A DNA stretch of 29,933 nucleotides. Origin: Penium margaritaceum. Its lineage: Eukaryota; Streptophyta; Zygnematophyceae; Desmidiales; Peniaceae. Shown piece by piece: positions 29,057-29,933 of the stretch (the first letter of the stretch is position 1; the number at the start of each line of letters is the position of its first letter). The notes under the pieces are model-generated. The model worked only from the letters and a program-made list of their open reading frames with translations, made no database searches and was not told the origin of the DNA. A program made the position numbers and the translations under genes. The DNA lies in assembly GCA_023375785.1 (NCBI GenBank), contig SZWC01004715.1, positions 117,301 to 147,233 of the forward strand, in the 5' to 3' direction.

Positions 29057-29695
29057 TGTTAATGCCAGCAGCCTTCCGTTGACATCACTACTGACGTCAC
29101 TGCTGACGTCATCAACACAAAAAGGGGGTGAAGAATTTCTACAACAGCAACAGTGGTAGATAACGCAGCAACTGCTTTTGATGTCAGCCGTCCTAGGCTG
29201 ACATCATTGCTGACATCAGTAGCACACAAAAAACAAAAACAAAAATGAAGAGAAAGGGGGGCACCAAAACCCACCATGGCTAACAGCCCCACTAGTGTGT
29301 TCGCATGAGTTATTTGGTTTATTTTATGTCGAAGTTCGTCGCAAATGAACTTCGATTCACGTTTTGCCGTTCTGGCGTGAAATCGTCGTGTGTGAGGCAC
29401 GCTAGCGATTTCGCGCCAGTCCTCTCGTCCTCACCCTCGCTCCCCCTATCCCTCGTCCTTGCTTGCTTGTTTGCAAGGAGGGCAAGGGGGGGTGAGGGCC
29501 TCAGCCGCCGATCAGGCTGAGGCCGCGATCGGTGGCTGGCGGCTGGCCAGCCGGTCGCTTGTCCGGCCGCCGGCCGTCTAGCCGGCCGGCAACGAGCTGG
29601 CCGGCGGCCAGCACAGCCCTCGCTAACGCAAGGGGTGGTGCGCAACCACCCCTCTCTTCAGCGAGGAGGGAGGGCCGACCGGCCCTCCCGCTACA
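29057..29695 (-). mobile_element. 3' LTR of a minus-strand LTR element (probably Ty3/gypsy) inserted in E3 gag
   Basis: On the minus strand the segment starts TGTAGCGGGAGG directly after a polypurine tract (AAGTGGGGAGGAA) and ends GGCATTAACA, with TG..CA ends and 639 bp length. Its U3 is GC-rich and full of hairpins. A TATA-like CATAAAATAAA lies near 29318-29328, and T-rich sequence and TGACGTCA-type repeats follow. The GGGGAGGAATGTA junction is typical of Ty3/gypsy 3' ends, which is the basis of the superfamily guess. ATCGT (29052-29056) is the expected target duplication. Confidence 0.65.
29082..29215. repeat. Repeated TGACRTCA-type octamers
   Basis: Six TGA-[C/T]-[A/G]-TCA octamers fall in about 130 bp, two of them TGACGTCA. 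They are split between two loosely similar ~110-bp blocks. TGACG is the core of the plant as-1 / bZIP (TGA-factor) site. Here they lie in the 3' part of the LTR. Confidence 0.6.
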
Positions 29696-29730
29696 TTCCT
29701 CCCCACTTATTATGAACCGTCCCGGTTCAT
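29179..29730. repeat. Cluster of seven short hairpins
   Basis: Inverted repeats: 29179-29189/29196-29206 (11 bp), 29330-29337/29347-29354 (8 bp), 29372-29385/29406-29419 (14 bp, one mismatch), 29497-29506/29515-29524 (10 bp), 29631-29639/29645-29653 (9 bp), 29668-29676/29681-29689 (9 bp), and 29712-29719/29723-29730 (8 bp). All except the last lie inside the LTR. Several are very GC-rich. Confidence 0.85.
29696..29708 (-). other. Polypurine tract of the right-edge element
   Basis: AAGTGGGGAGGAA on the minus strand lies immediately upstream of the LTR start TGTAGC. Its position identifies the adjoining LTR as the 3' one. Confidence 0.65.
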
Positions 29731-29933
29731 GAACAACAAGTAGGATTGTCAGTCAGTGAGTCATCAACATTGTGAAAGAAAATTGATAATTTCAATCACC
29801 AGCTAGACATGAACACGTGCATGGTACTTGGACCTAAGCTGCAGCTTGTAGGTCAGCACGGCTAGCAGCCTCCCCCATTTAGGCTGGAGCGTCCGCGCAA
29901 CAACCATGTTGGTCGTCCCCAACCTCCTATGGT
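29709..29933 (-). other. Internal 3' region of the right-edge element
   Basis: No coding motif can be read in the 225 bp before the window ends. It is presumably the untranslated internal stretch between pol and the polypurine tract. Confidence 0.4.

Noticed and set aside
1..29933. CRISPR arrays, tRNA, rRNA or a defence-type gene cluster
   Set aside because: None of the repeats has regular spacers, no cloverleaf or rRNA sequence was recognised, and all multi-gene regions are retrotransposon gag-pol.

Overview
The window looks like nuclear DNA of a green plant, probably a streptophyte (charophyte alga or early land plant). The reasons are a plant-type intronless histone H2A gene, GT-AG intron signals, and Ty1/copia elements whose primer-binding site (TGGTATCAGAGCC) is the usual plant initiator-tRNA-Met type. 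The species cannot be fixed from the sequence alone. I see no bacterial operons, CRISPR array, tRNA or rRNA.

Layout. 1-3627: a pentanucleotide microsatellite, then the 3' part of a plus-strand gene for a highly charged, low-complexity, NLS-rich protein (exons about 1224-1352 and 1963-3627). 3628-4744: non-coding, with a small foldback/direct-repeat cluster at 4086-4257. 4745-5128 (minus): a complete histone H2A gene, with E2F/CCAAT/octamer-like boxes upstream and a short hairpin downstream. 5490-6275: AT-rich, no gene. 6276-9676: an old, internally deleted Ty1/copia remnant (E1, plus). 9677-14519: no confident gene, but a pair of ~212-bp direct repeats brackets an LTR-like promoter segment with a TATA box, GAAnnTTC palindromes and a 3 x 64-bp tandem repeat. 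14520-22457: a full-length but dead Ty1/copia element (E2, plus) whose 5' LTR carries a nested 634-bp solo LTR. 22458-23166: remnant sequence. 23167-29056: a related, better preserved Ty1/copia element on the minus strand (E3). Its gag is interrupted at 29057 by the 3' LTR of a minus-strand element, probably Ty3/gypsy, that runs off the right edge.

Only two host genes are therefore supported: the charged nuclear-type protein, whose 5' end is unresolved, and H2A. About two thirds of the window is transposon-derived. E1, E2 and E3 carry gag, protease, integrase, reverse transcriptase and RNase H in copia order, all with stops, frameshifts or lost catalytic residues. E2 and E3 belong to related families and share LTR core motifs, a His-Asn-Tyr-Gly-Gln zinc-knuckle region and a duplicated polypurine tract. 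I found no new biochemical system. The most interesting signals are structural: nested insertions, hairpin-dense LTR promoters, a perfect 17-bp inverted microduplication in gag, heat-shock-element-like palindromes upstream of an orphan TATA box, and nonsense mutations in E3 that mostly fit C-to-T decay at CAG sites.
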